This document shows, piece after piece, positions 32,936 to 40,766 of a stretch of DNA of 64,000 nt. Position 1 is the stretch's first letter. Each line of letters begins with the position of its first letter. The stretch is taken from positions 1 through 64,000 of the forward strand of contig NZ_JBCFBA010000023.1 of the NCBI RefSeq assembly GCF_038562415.1, given 5' to 3'. The position numbers and the translations under genes were made by a program. Origin of the DNA: Solidesulfovibrio sp. GTDB taxonomy: Bacteria; Desulfobacterota; Desulfovibrionia; Desulfovibrionales; Desulfovibrionaceae. The notes under the pieces are model-generated. The model was not told the origin of the DNA. It ran no database searches and was given only the letters and a program-made list of their open reading frames with translations.

Positions 32936-33517
32936 TCAATACAGGCTGAAGAAGTTGCTGAAAAGCCGCAGTCCTTCCTGGGTCAGGAAGGACTCGGGAT
33001 GGAACTGCACCCCCTCCACGGGGAGGCTGGCGTGGCGCAGGCCCATGACCACGCCGTCCGCCGTCCAGGCCGTGACCTCGAGCCCCCGGCCAAGCCCGGA
33101 CGGGTCGGCCGCCAGGGAGTGGTAACGGGCGGCGGCGAAGGCGTTGGGGCAGCCGGCGAAAATGCCCTTGCCCTCGTGGTGGACGGCGCTGACCTTGCCG
33201 TGCACGGCTTGGGGGGCGCGGACGGTGCGGCCGCCGTAGGCCTCGTTGATGCACTGGTGGCCCAGGCACACGCCCAGGACGGGAATCCGGCCGCCGAGGC
33301 CGCGGATGGCCTCCAGGGACACGCCGGCGTCGGCCGGGGCCCTGGGGCCGGGCGAGATGACCAGGTAGTCGGGGCGAAGGGCCGCGATGCCGGCCACGTC
33401 GAGGCGGTCGTTTCGCACGACCTCGACGGCGTGGCCGAGCATGCCGATGTATTGGACGATGTTGAAGGTAAACGAGTCGTAGTTGTCGATCATCACGACC
33501 CGGCCGGCTCCGTTCAT
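32936..33517 (-). CDS. pabA: Aminodeoxychorismate synthase component II (glutamine amidotransferase)
   Basis: 193 residues of the class I glutamine amidotransferase fold: MIDNYDSFTFNIVQYIG, PGPRAPADAGVS, the nucleophile loop PVLGVCLGHQCINEAYGG and the His-Glu pair in VEGVQFHPESFLT. It supplies ammonia to PabB. The order pabA-pabB-pabC is a typical pABA operon. A tryptophan-pathway TrpG is the alternative, excluded by the neighbours. A repeat with a terminator-like hairpin lies just upstream. Confidence 0.93.
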   Translation of the reverse strand: MNGAGRVVMIDNYDSFTFNIVQYIGMLGHAVEVVRNDRLDVAGIAALRPDYLVISPGPRAPADAGVSLEAIRGLGGRIPVLGVCLGHQCINEAYGGRTVRAPQAVHGKVSAVHHEGKGIFAGCPNAFAAARYHSLAADPSGLGRGLEVTAWTADGVVMGLRHASLPVEGVQFHPESFLTQEGLRLFSNFFSLY

Positions 33518-33563
33518 GGCTGCCCCCTGGTCGGCGGTGCGTCGCGCGCGTCTTCCATACGGT

Positions 33564-33661
33564 GGCGTCCCTTGAAAAATACGATCGTATTTTTTAAGAA
33601 TAATAATTATTTTACTGTGTTGTCCTCGAAGCAGCATCCATCCCCTTCGAGGACGCGACAC
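33564..33661 (-). repeat. Dispersed intergenic repeat, copy B
   Basis: Opposite-orientation match to the block at 625-721. Read leftwards it begins GTGTCGCGTCCTCGAAG, passes AATAATTATTATTC and ends AAGGGACGCC. It includes the perfect 20-bp palindrome AAAAATACGATCGTATTTTT at 33575-33594, which would act as a terminator after the chemoreceptor gene or as an operator before pabA. Copy A keeps only part of that palindrome. Confidence 0.6.
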
Positions 33662-33678
33662 TCCGGTGGCCGGCCGCG

Positions 33679-35325
33679 TCAGGCGGCCGCGTCGGCGTGC
33701 AGGTCGGCCATGAGCGCATCGAGCTCCCTGGCCTGCCTGGCCAGGCGGGAGACGGCCTCGGCCGACTGGCGCATGCCCTGGGCCGTTTCCGCGGCGATGG
33801 CGCTGATGGTCTCCACGGCCCGGTTGATCTCCTCGGAGGTGGCGGACTGCTGCTGCGCCGCCGTGGCGATGGCCCGCACCTGGTCGCCGGCGGCCTCGAC
33901 CACGGCGACGATGGCGCCGAGGGCCTCGCCCGAATGCCCGACCAGTTCCGTGGCCTGGCCGACCCGGGCCACGGCCTGTTCCACGTGCTGGGCGGCGTCG
34001 GCCATGCCCTTGTGCACGCCGCTGATGGTCTGCTCCACTTCCTTGGTGGCCTGCATGGTCGTTTCGGCGAGTTTTCGGACCTCGTCGGCCACCACGGCGA
34101 AACCGCGCCCGGCATCGCCGGCCCGGGCCGCCTCGATGGCGGCGTTTAAGGCCAGCAGGTTGGTCTGGTCGGCGATGCCGGAGATGACGTCCATGATGGC
34201 GCCGATGCCCCGGGCCTGGTCGTCGAGGTGGCGCATGTTTTCGGTGAGCACCTCGGCCTCCTCGCGCACGCCGGCCACGGCGGCCGCGACGTCCCGGGCC
34301 AGGTCCGCGCCCCGGCGGGCCTTGCCGCCGGCGTCGTCGGTGCTTTGGGCGGCGGCCGAGGCGTTTTTGGCCACTTCGAGGATGGTGGCGTTGATCTCCT
34401 CCATGGCGGCGGCCGTGGCCTGCACCCGGTCGTTTTGTTCCTGGGCTCCCCGGCTGGCCTGTTCGATCTGGGCCGAGAGCTCCCCGGCCGCCGCGGCCAT
34501 GTGGTTGGTCACGTCCGAGGCCTGGGAGGCGGTGCGGGAAATGGCGTCGTTTTGCCGGGCGATGCGCTCGTTTTGCCGATGGATCTGGGTGAGGTCGGTC
34601 CAGAAGGAGATGGCGCCGAGGAGGGCGCCGTCGAGGCCGTAGAAGGGCGTGGCCCGCTCGGCGATGCGCCTGGCCTTGCCCGAGGGGCTTGCGTAGTCGA
34701 ACTCCCCGGACTGGGGCTGCCGCTGCCGCAGGGCCGCGTCCAGCAGCGTCTCGCGGCCCGGGTCGTTCCAGTAGTACTGGCCGGCGTTTTGCCCGACATA
34801 CGTTTCCCAGGAGGCCTTTTTTTCGAGCAGGCCGTACAGCTCGGCGTTGGTCCAGCTGATTTTGCCGTCCGCGCCCACGATGCCGTAGGGCGTGGGGATG
34901 CCGACGAGCACGCCCTCGGCAAAGCCGAGCCGGGTCTTGAATTCCCCGACCAGATGGCGCAGTGCGTCGGCCAGGCCGCCGCATTCGCCGCGAAAATCCC
35001 CGTCCAGCCGGGCCTTGAAATCCCCGGTGGCGATCCGGGCGGCATAGGCGCGCAGCCTGTCCAGGGGGCGCGTGACGCTGCCGCGCGCGACGAGCAGGAC
35101 GGTGGTCGTGGTGAGGGCCAGGCTGCCCAGGCCCAGGGCGATGAGCCACAGGCGCTGCCGCAGGAGCAGCTCGGCGCCGGACGGCGCGTCGAGGCCCGGC
35201 TGCCCCAGGTGCGCGACCAGGGAGGAGGAGGAATGGGCGGCATAGCCGACGAGCGCCCCCAGGCCGACGAGGACGGAAAGGACGACCGGGGCGGAGACAA
35301 CGAAACGCAGGGATGGCTGTCGCAT
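33679..35325 (-). CDS. Methyl-accepting chemotaxis protein with PAS domain
   Basis: 548 residues: membrane segments at about 8-30 and 58-80 with a very short periplasmic loop, a HAMP-like linker ([21 protein letters not shown]), a PAS-like domain at about 140-245 ([20 protein letters not shown]), and a C-terminal signalling domain with the hairpin [18 protein letters not shown] and [14 protein letters not shown]. Signals are therefore probably sensed in the cytoplasm or membrane (redox or small molecule). It lies behind leader copy 4, so it may be co-expressed with the C1 genes. Confidence 0.92.
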   Translation of the reverse strand: MRQPSLRFVVSAPVVLSVLVGLGALVGYAAHSSSSLVAHLGQPGLDAPSGAELLLRQRLWLIALGLGSLALTTTTVLLVARGSVTRPLDRLRAYAARIATGDFKARLDGDFRGECGGLADALRHLVGEFKTRLGFAEGVLVGIPTPYGIVGADGKISWTNAELYGLLEKKASWETYVGQNAGQYYWNDPGRETLLDAALRQRQPQSGEFDYASPSGKARRIAERATPFYGLDGALLGAISFWTDLTQIHRQNERIARQNDAISRTASQASDVTNHMAAAAGELSAQIEQASRGAQEQNDRVQATAAAMEEINATILEVAKNASAAAQSTDDAGGKARRGADLARDVAAAVAGVREEAEVLTENMRHLDDQARGIGAIMDVISGIADQTNLLALNAAIEAARAGDAGRGFAVVADEVRKLAETTMQATKEVEQTISGVHKGMADAAQHVEQAVARVGQATELVGHSGEALGAIVAVVEAAGDQVRAIATAAQQQSATSEEINRAVETISAIAAETAQGMRQSAEAVSRLARQARELDALMADLHADAAA

Positions 35326-35440
35326 GGAGTGACCCTCGCTGTTGCTGCTTGGCGCCGGCGCATGCCCGCGCCGGGGGGGCGCGAAACCGGGAAACGCCGG
35401 TCCCCGGGCAGGGCCGGACCGTGTGCCGGCCGAAAAGGGC
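35326..35440. other. Spacer upstream of the chemoreceptor gene
   Basis: GC-rich stretch between the short frame of leader copy 4 and the chemoreceptor start. It contains the AGGG ribosome-binding site of the chemoreceptor and no other recognisable signal. Confidence 0.4.
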
Positions 35441-35761
35441 TTACGTCCGTGGGGGAGTCGGCCAGCCCCCCGGCGGCCCGCAGCCCGGGAGGTCGCGGCG
35501 GGCGCGAGGGCACGCCCCCCGGCGGCGCGAACCCGGCGGCGTGTGGCCACGGGAAGGTCGGCGGCACGGGGGGAAAGCGGCCGTGGCCCGGGCGGGCGGG
35601 GGCGTGGGCGAAGGCGCGGCCGCCGGGTCGGGGTCGGGGGCTTGCGGGGCGGGAACGGCGGCGGCCGGCCGGGGACGGCCGGTCAGGCGTTCCCGATGGG
35701 CGTATGGAGCATCCGTGCGGCAGTCGGGCAAGGGTCGAACATCTTCATTGCACCAGGTCAT
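35441..35761 (-). other. Leader-linked short reading frame of copy 4
   Basis: An ATG at 35761 with AAAGGAG five bases upstream opens 106 codons beginning MTWCNEDVRPLP, similar at its start to the frames after copies 1 and 3 and then unrelated and proline/arginine-rich. The +1 frame reads MKMFD, matching KKMID of DUF2193 after a one-base difference. Probably a gene-start remnant or translated leader. Confidence 0.4.
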
Positions 35762-35932
35762 GGCGACTCCTTTCATGATGGGCTTTGGGTCAAGCGAATC
35801 CCAATGCGGATCAAGACCTCAAAGGAGCAAGGTATGAAGTATGTCGACTCCCTCCACTGGCGGGACATGTGGTTGCGCCTGCCCTTGCGACTGTCCCTCT
35901 CAACGGTGGTGTTTATAATGATCGCAAGGAGG
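35759..35932 (-). promoter_or_regulatory. Conserved leader element, copy 4 (before chemoreceptor)
   Basis: Read leftwards: arms CCTTGCGA (complement of 35922-35929) and TCGCAAGG (complement of 35883-35890), hairpin GGGACA/TGTCCC (35892-35897 with 35862-35867), CGCCAGTGGAGGGAGTCGA, an ATTGGGA box and AAAGGAG. GCGATC to ATG is 164 nt. The chemoreceptor gene starts about 435 nt further on. From 35933 to 36120 nothing was recognised. Confidence 0.85.
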
Positions 35933-36120
35933 GGATGGGCGTGTCCGGGGCGGTCAAACAAGCGTGGTCGTGTCGTGGCCTCCTGGAGGACGACGGTCCT
36001 TGGTTGACGTACGATACGGGAAAACCGGCCGGAGCGCAACCGGAGACGGGCGTGACAAGGCCTCGCCGCGCGCCGGCGCGGCTGCCTGGGGGACAACCGG
36101 GCGCCGTCAGGCGGGGCGGG

Positions 36121-36570
36121 TCAGATGCAGTAGGAGAGGCCGTCGGCCCCGAGCATGGCCTGTTCCCGTTCCACCAGGTCCTTGAGGGTCTTGGTGTCGT
36201 AGACGCGCTCCAGGGCCTGGCGCGCCTCCTCCCACAGGCCGATGAAAACGCAGTTGCCCTTGAGCGAACAGTCGAACTGCGGCCGTTCCAGCTGACAGTC
36301 CACGGGGTTGATGGGGCCGTCGATGAAGCGGATGAGCTCACCCACCGTGATGTTCTCGGCCGGGCGGCTCAGAAAAAAACCGCCTTCCTTGCCGCGCTGG
36401 GAGTCCACGAACCCGCCCTGGCGCAACTGGTGCAGGATCACCTCCAGAAAACGTTTGGGAATGGCCTGGTTGGCGGCGATGTCCGCCGCGCGCACCACGC
36501 CCCGGCCTTCCCGTTTGGCCAGTTCGAACAGCGCCCGCAGGGCGTATTGGCATTTTTGCGTGACCCACAT
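36121..36570 (-). CDS. Rrf2-family regulator with three cysteines
   Basis: 149 residues. N-terminal winged helix: CQYALRALFELAKREGRG, AADIAANQAIPKRFLEVILHQL, GFVDSQRGKEGGFFLSRPAE. The effector region has C-x8-C-x5-C (PVDCQLERPQFDCSLKGNC), the layout used by IscR/NsrR/CymR-type members that bind an Fe-S cluster or sense cysteine status. It follows the MOSC gene by 9 bases and faces a large block of sulfur genes, so it is a likely local regulator of sulfur or cysteine metabolism. Confidence 0.9.
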   Translation of the reverse strand: MWVTQKCQYALRALFELAKREGRGVVRAADIAANQAIPKRFLEVILHQLRQGGFVDSQRGKEGGFFLSRPAENITVGELIRFIDGPINPVDCQLERPQFDCSLKGNCVFIGLWEEARQALERVYDTKTLKDLVEREQAMLGADGLSYCI

Positions 36571-36579
36571 GCCGGATAC

Positions 36580-37020
36580 CTAGCTCCTTGTCTCCCGCAG
36601 CACGGCATCGCCGGCCCGCACGGTGCCGCCGGCGACGACCTTGGCGAAAATGCCTTCCTTGGGCATGACGCACGAGCCCACGGCCCGCATGATGGCGCAG
36701 CCGTGGCCATGGCACTCCTTGCCGATCTGGGTGATCTCCAGCAGGGCGTCGCGGCCCACGCGGACCCGGTCGCCCGGGGCGAGCCCCAGCTCGTTGAGGC
36801 CTTCCACGGTCAGGTTCTCGGCGAAATCCCCGGGGATGATGGACGGCAGTTTGGCCTGCATGCGCCGCACCCCCTCCAGGGCCAGCAGGCTCACCTGCCG
36901 GCCGGAACCGCCGTGGGCGTCGCCCTCGGCGCCGAAATCCTCGCGCAGGGTCACGGACGGCACCGCTTGTTTCTTCTCGCCCTTGCGTTCGCTGATACAC
37001 ACGGTATGCACGACGGCCAT
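36580..37020 (-). CDS. MOSC-domain protein
   Basis: 146 residues forming one MOSC domain: GDAHGGSGRQVSLLALEG at the N-terminus, PGDFAENLTVEGLNEL, GDRVRVGRDALLEITQIGKECHGHGC with the conserved cysteine, and GIFAKVVAGGTVRAGD. MOSC proteins bind molybdenum cofactor or carry sulfur to metal centres. Upstream of the Rrf2 gene in a two-gene unit. The 37021-37111 gap is AT-rich and includes a GATCGATCGGATTTATTATT-like operator candidate on the reverse strand. Confidence 0.88.
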   Translation of the reverse strand: MAVVHTVCISERKGEKKQAVPSVTLREDFGAEGDAHGGSGRQVSLLALEGVRRMQAKLPSIIPGDFAENLTVEGLNELGLAPGDRVRVGRDALLEITQIGKECHGHGCAIMRAVGSCVMPKEGIFAKVVAGGTVRAGDAVLRETRS

Positions 37021-37111
37021 GGTCGCCTCCTGGGAACCGCGCCGGATGGAGCAGGTTTTAATAATAAATCCGATCGATCTTGTGAGTTATTAAGCCGCGC
37101 CCCCAGGGGTG

Positions 37112-38269
37112 TCAAGGGGCGGGGCGGGCCCGGGCGGCGGCCAGGGCCCGGTCCAGGTCCGCCTTGAGGTCGGCGGCCGATTCCAGGCCCACGGACAGCC
37201 GCACCAGGGCGTCGGAGATGCCGCGCGCCGCCCGCTCGGCGGCCGGCATGGCCGCGTGGGACATGGTGGCCGGGTAGGACAGGATGGACTCCACCCCGCC
37301 CAGGCTCACGGCCAGCTTGGGCAGGGTCAGCGCCCGCATGAAGGCTTTCGCCGCCGCCGGGCTTTGCAGCTCGAAACTGAGCACGGCCCCGGGGCCGTCG
37401 GCCTGGGCCCGGTGGATGTCCTGCCCGGGATGGCCGGCCAGCCCCGGGTAGTGGACCCGGGCCAGGTCGTCGCGTCCGGCCAGCCAGGCGGCCAGTTCCC
37501 CGGCCGTGGCCTGCTCGGCGGCCAGGCGCACGGCCAGGGTGCGCAGGCCGCGCAGCAGCAGCCAGGAGTCCAGGGGCGGCAGCACCGCGCCGAAGGCGTT
37601 CTGGATGCCGGCCAGCCGGAGACCCAGTGCCGCGTCGGCCGTGACGGCAAGGCCGGCCACCAGGTCGCTGTGGCCGCCCAGGAACTTGGTGGCGCTGTGC
37701 ACCACGATGTCGAAGCCCAGGGCCAGCGGCCGCTGGAGATAGGGCGTCATGAAGGTGTTGTCGACAATCGAGGTCAGCCCCTTGGCCTTGGCCAGGCCGG
37801 CCACGGCGGCCAGGTCCGTGATGGCCAGCAGCGGGTTGGACGGGCTTTCCACGTACACGGCCCGGGTGTGCGGGGTGACGGCGCGGGCGACGGCCGCCAG
37901 GTCGGCCGTGTCCACGAAGCTCGTCTCCAGGCCCCAGCGGGCGAAAAGGCCGGTCAGCACGCGGTAGGCCCCGCCGTAGAGGTCGCGGCAGACGATCAGG
38001 TGGTCGCCCGGGGCGAAAAGGAGCAGGGTCGAGGCGATGGCCGCCATGCCCGAGGCGAAGGCCAGGCCGCGCGCCCCGCCTTCCAGGGCGGCGATGGCCG
38101 CTTCCAGGGCGGTCCGGGTGGGGTTGCCGCTGCGGGCATAGGTGTAGGGGCCGAAGCGCTCGGGGTCGGCCTGGGCGTAGGTGGAACTCACGTGGATGGG
38201 CGGGGCCAGGTCGCCGAGGCCGTCGTCCGGGTTTTCGCCGCCGTGGATGAGAAGCGTTTGGAAATCCAT
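37112..38269 (-). CDS. Cystathionine gamma-synthase/lyase family PLP enzyme (1)
   Basis: 385 residues of the Cys/Met-metabolism PLP family. Seen: PPIHVSSTYAQADP, YARSGNPTRTALEAAIAALEGG, VDNTFMTPYLQRPLALGFD and the PLP lysine in HSATKFLGGHSDLVAG, then SLGGVESILSYPATMSH. It uses cystathionine, homocysteine or an activated homoserine. The tandem copy at 38295 suggests one acts as gamma-synthase and the other as gamma-lyase in reverse trans-sulfuration; which is which is not decided by the sequence. ATG 38269 lies 26 bases after the upstream stop. Confidence 0.87.
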   Translation of the reverse strand: MDFQTLLIHGGENPDDGLGDLAPPIHVSSTYAQADPERFGPYTYARSGNPTRTALEAAIAALEGGARGLAFASGMAAIASTLLLFAPGDHLIVCRDLYGGAYRVLTGLFARWGLETSFVDTADLAAVARAVTPHTRAVYVESPSNPLLAITDLAAVAGLAKAKGLTSIVDNTFMTPYLQRPLALGFDIVVHSATKFLGGHSDLVAGLAVTADAALGLRLAGIQNAFGAVLPPLDSWLLLRGLRTLAVRLAAEQATAGELAAWLAGRDDLARVHYPGLAGHPGQDIHRAQADGPGAVLSFELQSPAAAKAFMRALTLPKLAVSLGGVESILSYPATMSHAAMPAAERAARGISDALVRLSVGLESAADLKADLDRALAAARARPAP

Positions 38270-38294
38270 GGGATCGCCTTTCATGGGGTTGTCG

Positions 38295-39437
38295 TTAACG
38301 CGTCGGCCCGAGCACCGCTTCCAGGTCGGCCACGAGGTCGTCGGGCTCCTCCAGGCCGATGGACAGGCGCAGGAGGCCGTCGGTGACGCCCAGGCGGGCG
38401 CGGGTTTCGGGCTCGATGTCGGCGTGGGTCTGCACCGCCGGCAGGGTGATGAGCGATTCCACGCCGCCCAGGCTCTCGGCGAACAGGAACACCTCCACCC
38501 CGGCCAGAATGTCCGCCACCCGGGACGGGTCGGCCAGCTCGAAGGAGACCATGGCCCCGAAACCGGCGGCCTGGATGCATTGTCGGTCGTGGCCGGGATG
38601 GTCGTCAAGTCCGGGGTACAGGACCCGGGTCACGGCCGGATGGCCGCGCAGAAAGGCGGCCACGGCCCGGGCGCCGGCCTGCTGGCGGCGAAGCCGCACG
38701 CCCAGGGTCTTGAGGCCCCGCAGCAGCAGCCAGCAGTCCTGGGGCCCCAGGACCGCGCCGGCGGCGTTTTGCAAAAAGGCCAGCCGCTCGGCCACGGCCG
38801 GGTCCCGCACGACCAGCGCCCCGCCCACCACGTCGTTGTGGCCGCCCAGGTATTTCGTGGCGCTGTACACGGCGATGTCCGCCCCAAGGGCCAGCGGGCG
38901 CTGCAAAAGCGGCGTCATGAAGGTGTTGTCCACGACGAATAGCGCGCCGCGGGCCCGGGCCAGCCGGCCCAGGGCGCGCAGGTCCGCCACCTTGAGCAGG
39001 GGGTTGGTCGGGCTTTCCACGACCAGCGCCCTGGCCCCGGGCCGCAGGGCCGCTTCCACGGCGGCGGTGTCCGACGTGTCCGCATAGACGGCCTCGATGC
39101 CCAGCGGCCGGTAGACGCGCTCGAAAAGCCGGTAGGTGCCGCCGTAGAGGTCCTCGGTGACCACGATCCGGTCGCCCGGGGCGAACAGCCGGGCCAGGCA
39201 GTCCAGGGCGGCCATGCCCGAGGCGAAGCACAGCCCCCGGCAGCCGCCGTCGCAGTGGGCCAGGGCCTCCTCCAGCACCGCCCGGGTCGGGTTGCCCGAA
39301 CGCGAATAATCGTAGCCCGTGGATCGCCCCAGGCCGGGATGCCGGAAGGTGGCCGTCTGGTAGATGGGCATGGTCGTGGCCCCGGTGCGGTCGTCCCAGC
39401 GGGAGCCGCATTGGGCGAGGTAGCTTTCCAGGTGCAT
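38295..39437 (-). CDS. Cystathionine gamma-synthase/lyase family PLP enzyme (2)
   Basis: 380 residues closely related to its downstream neighbour: TMPIYQTATFRHPGLG, YSRSGNPTRAVLEEALAH, VVDNTFMTPLLQRPLALGAD, YSATKYLGGHNDVVGG with the PLP lysine, and SLGGVESLITLPAVQTHAD. Transcribed leftwards with GGAGG before the ATG. The two genes form an operon that is divergent from the HydE-like gene. The 267-base gap to that gene is AT-rich with several ATCGATC-containing sites. Confidence 0.87.
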   Translation of the reverse strand: MHLESYLAQCGSRWDDRTGATTMPIYQTATFRHPGLGRSTGYDYSRSGNPTRAVLEEALAHCDGGCRGLCFASGMAALDCLARLFAPGDRIVVTEDLYGGTYRLFERVYRPLGIEAVYADTSDTAAVEAALRPGARALVVESPTNPLLKVADLRALGRLARARGALFVVDNTFMTPLLQRPLALGADIAVYSATKYLGGHNDVVGGALVVRDPAVAERLAFLQNAAGAVLGPQDCWLLLRGLKTLGVRLRRQQAGARAVAAFLRGHPAVTRVLYPGLDDHPGHDRQCIQAAGFGAMVSFELADPSRVADILAGVEVFLFAESLGGVESLITLPAVQTHADIEPETRARLGVTDGLLRLSIGLEEPDDLVADLEAVLGPTR

Positions 39438-39704
39438 GGGGCCTCCTTGGGTGACGGGATCGATTTTTTACATCATAAACTTGGTAGTCTTAATGATAGA
39501 ATAAAGCCAGGCCTGGGGTCAACTCGAACATTTCCGAGAAAGCCCTTGAATTGCAGCCTGTTGTCCGGTGGCTGCTACATAATCTTTTTGATCGATTTTA
39601 TGAGAAAAGTATGCCAGGTTTGCCCTGGCCGCCCAGCCGGGCGGTCATGGGAGTCAATTCTTGACTATTTTAGAATGGAATAGGGGAAACCGCCCCGGGA
39701 GTGG
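39438..39704. promoter_or_regulatory. Divergent regulatory gap with ATCGAT motifs
   Basis: AT-rich gap between two divergent operons. It carries GGGATCGATTTTTTACATC near 39470 and TTTTTGATCGATTTTATGAG near 39585, plus TCATTAAGACTACC on the reverse strand near 39490. Similar words occur before the MOSC gene, before the PP-loop gene (43233) and near 49565, making this a plausible target region for the Rrf2 regulator. A hairpin GCCCAGCCGGGCGG lies near 39630. Confidence 0.45.
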
Positions 39705-40766
39705 ATGATGGAGCCTGCCTGGAACCTGCCGGACATCCTGCGCTTGCTGGCCACGAGGCCCGGAGAGGCGCGACAGGCCCTCTACGACAGGGCCGACGCC
39801 GTGCGCCGGGAATACATGGGTGATGAAGTCTTTTTGCGCGGTATCATTGAATTTTCGAACATCTGCCGCAACGACTGCCTCTACTGCGGCATCCGGGCCT
39901 CCAACGACCGGGTGGCCCGCTACCGCCTGGGCGAGGCGGAGATCCTGGAACTGGCCAGGCGCATGCCGGAGCACGGCCAAACCACCGTGGTGCTGCAATC
40001 GGGCGAGGCGCCGTCCAGGGAGGGCGACGCGGCGCTGGCCCGGCTCATCGCCCGGATCAAGGCCGAAACGCCCCTGGCCGTCACCGTCTCCGTGGGCAAC
40101 CGGCCCCGCGAGGTCTACGCCGCCTGGCGCGACAGCGGCATGGACCGCTACCTGCTGCGTTTCGAGACCAGCGACCCGGCGCTTTTCGCCAGGCTCCATC
40201 CCGACTGCGGCCTGGCCGAGCGGCTCCACTGCCTGGAGGACCTGCGGTCGCTTGGCGTCCAGCTCGGCAGCGGCTTCATGATCGGCCTGCCCGGGGAGCG
40301 CCGGGAGACCCTGGCCGAAAACATCCTGCTGTGCCGCGGCCTCGAACTGGACATGATCGGCATCGGGCCGTTCCTGGCCCATCCGGACACGCCCCTTGGC
40401 GGGGCGCGAAACGCCTACGCCCTGGACCCGGACATGCATTTCCTGGCCCTGGCCGTTACGCGCCTGGTCAACCCCGACGCCCACATTCCGGCCACCACGG
40501 CCTACGACGCCCTGTTCCCCGGCTCGGGCCGCAACCTGGCCCTGACCCGGGGGGCCAACGTCTTCATGCCCAGCGCCACCCCCGGGCAGCGGCGCCGGGA
40601 CTACCTGCTCTACCCCGACAAGCCCTGCGTGGACGAAACCGGCGACATGTGCGCCCGCTGCGTCATGGGCCGGCTGGCGGCCCTGAACCGCCGGGTGGGC
40701 ATCGGTCCCGGCCACGGCCGCCGCAGCCCGAACGTCACCTCCAACCCCAAGGAATTCCAGTCATGA
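39705..40766 (+). CDS. HydE-like radical SAM enzyme
   Basis: 353 residues. IIEFSNICRNDCLYCGIR holds the CX3CX2C [4Fe-4S] motif for SAM; TTVVLQSGEAP, VTVSVGNRP, GFMIGLPGERRETL and PATTAYDALFPGSGR match the HydE/BioB/PylB group. HydE builds part of the [FeFe]-hydrogenase H-cluster from a cysteine-derived precursor. HydF and HydG are not in the window, and the gene sits in a sulfur-gene context with OAH sulfhydrylase following by 4-base overlap. An unrecognised HydE paralogue acting on sulfur compounds is possible. Confidence 0.82.
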   Translation: MMEPAWNLPDILRLLATRPGEARQALYDRADAVRREYMGDEVFLRGIIEFSNICRNDCLYCGIRASNDRVARYRLGEAEILELARRMPEHGQTTVVLQSGEAPSREGDAALARLIARIKAETPLAVTVSVGNRPREVYAAWRDSGMDRYLLRFETSDPALFARLHPDCGLAERLHCLEDLRSLGVQLGSGFMIGLPGERRETLAENILLCRGLELDMIGIGPFLAHPDTPLGGARNAYALDPDMHFLALAVTRLVNPDAHIPATTAYDALFPGSGRNLALTRGANVFMPSATPGQRRRDYLLYPDKPCVDETGDMCARCVMGRLAALNRRVGIGPGHGRRSPNVTSNPKEFQS

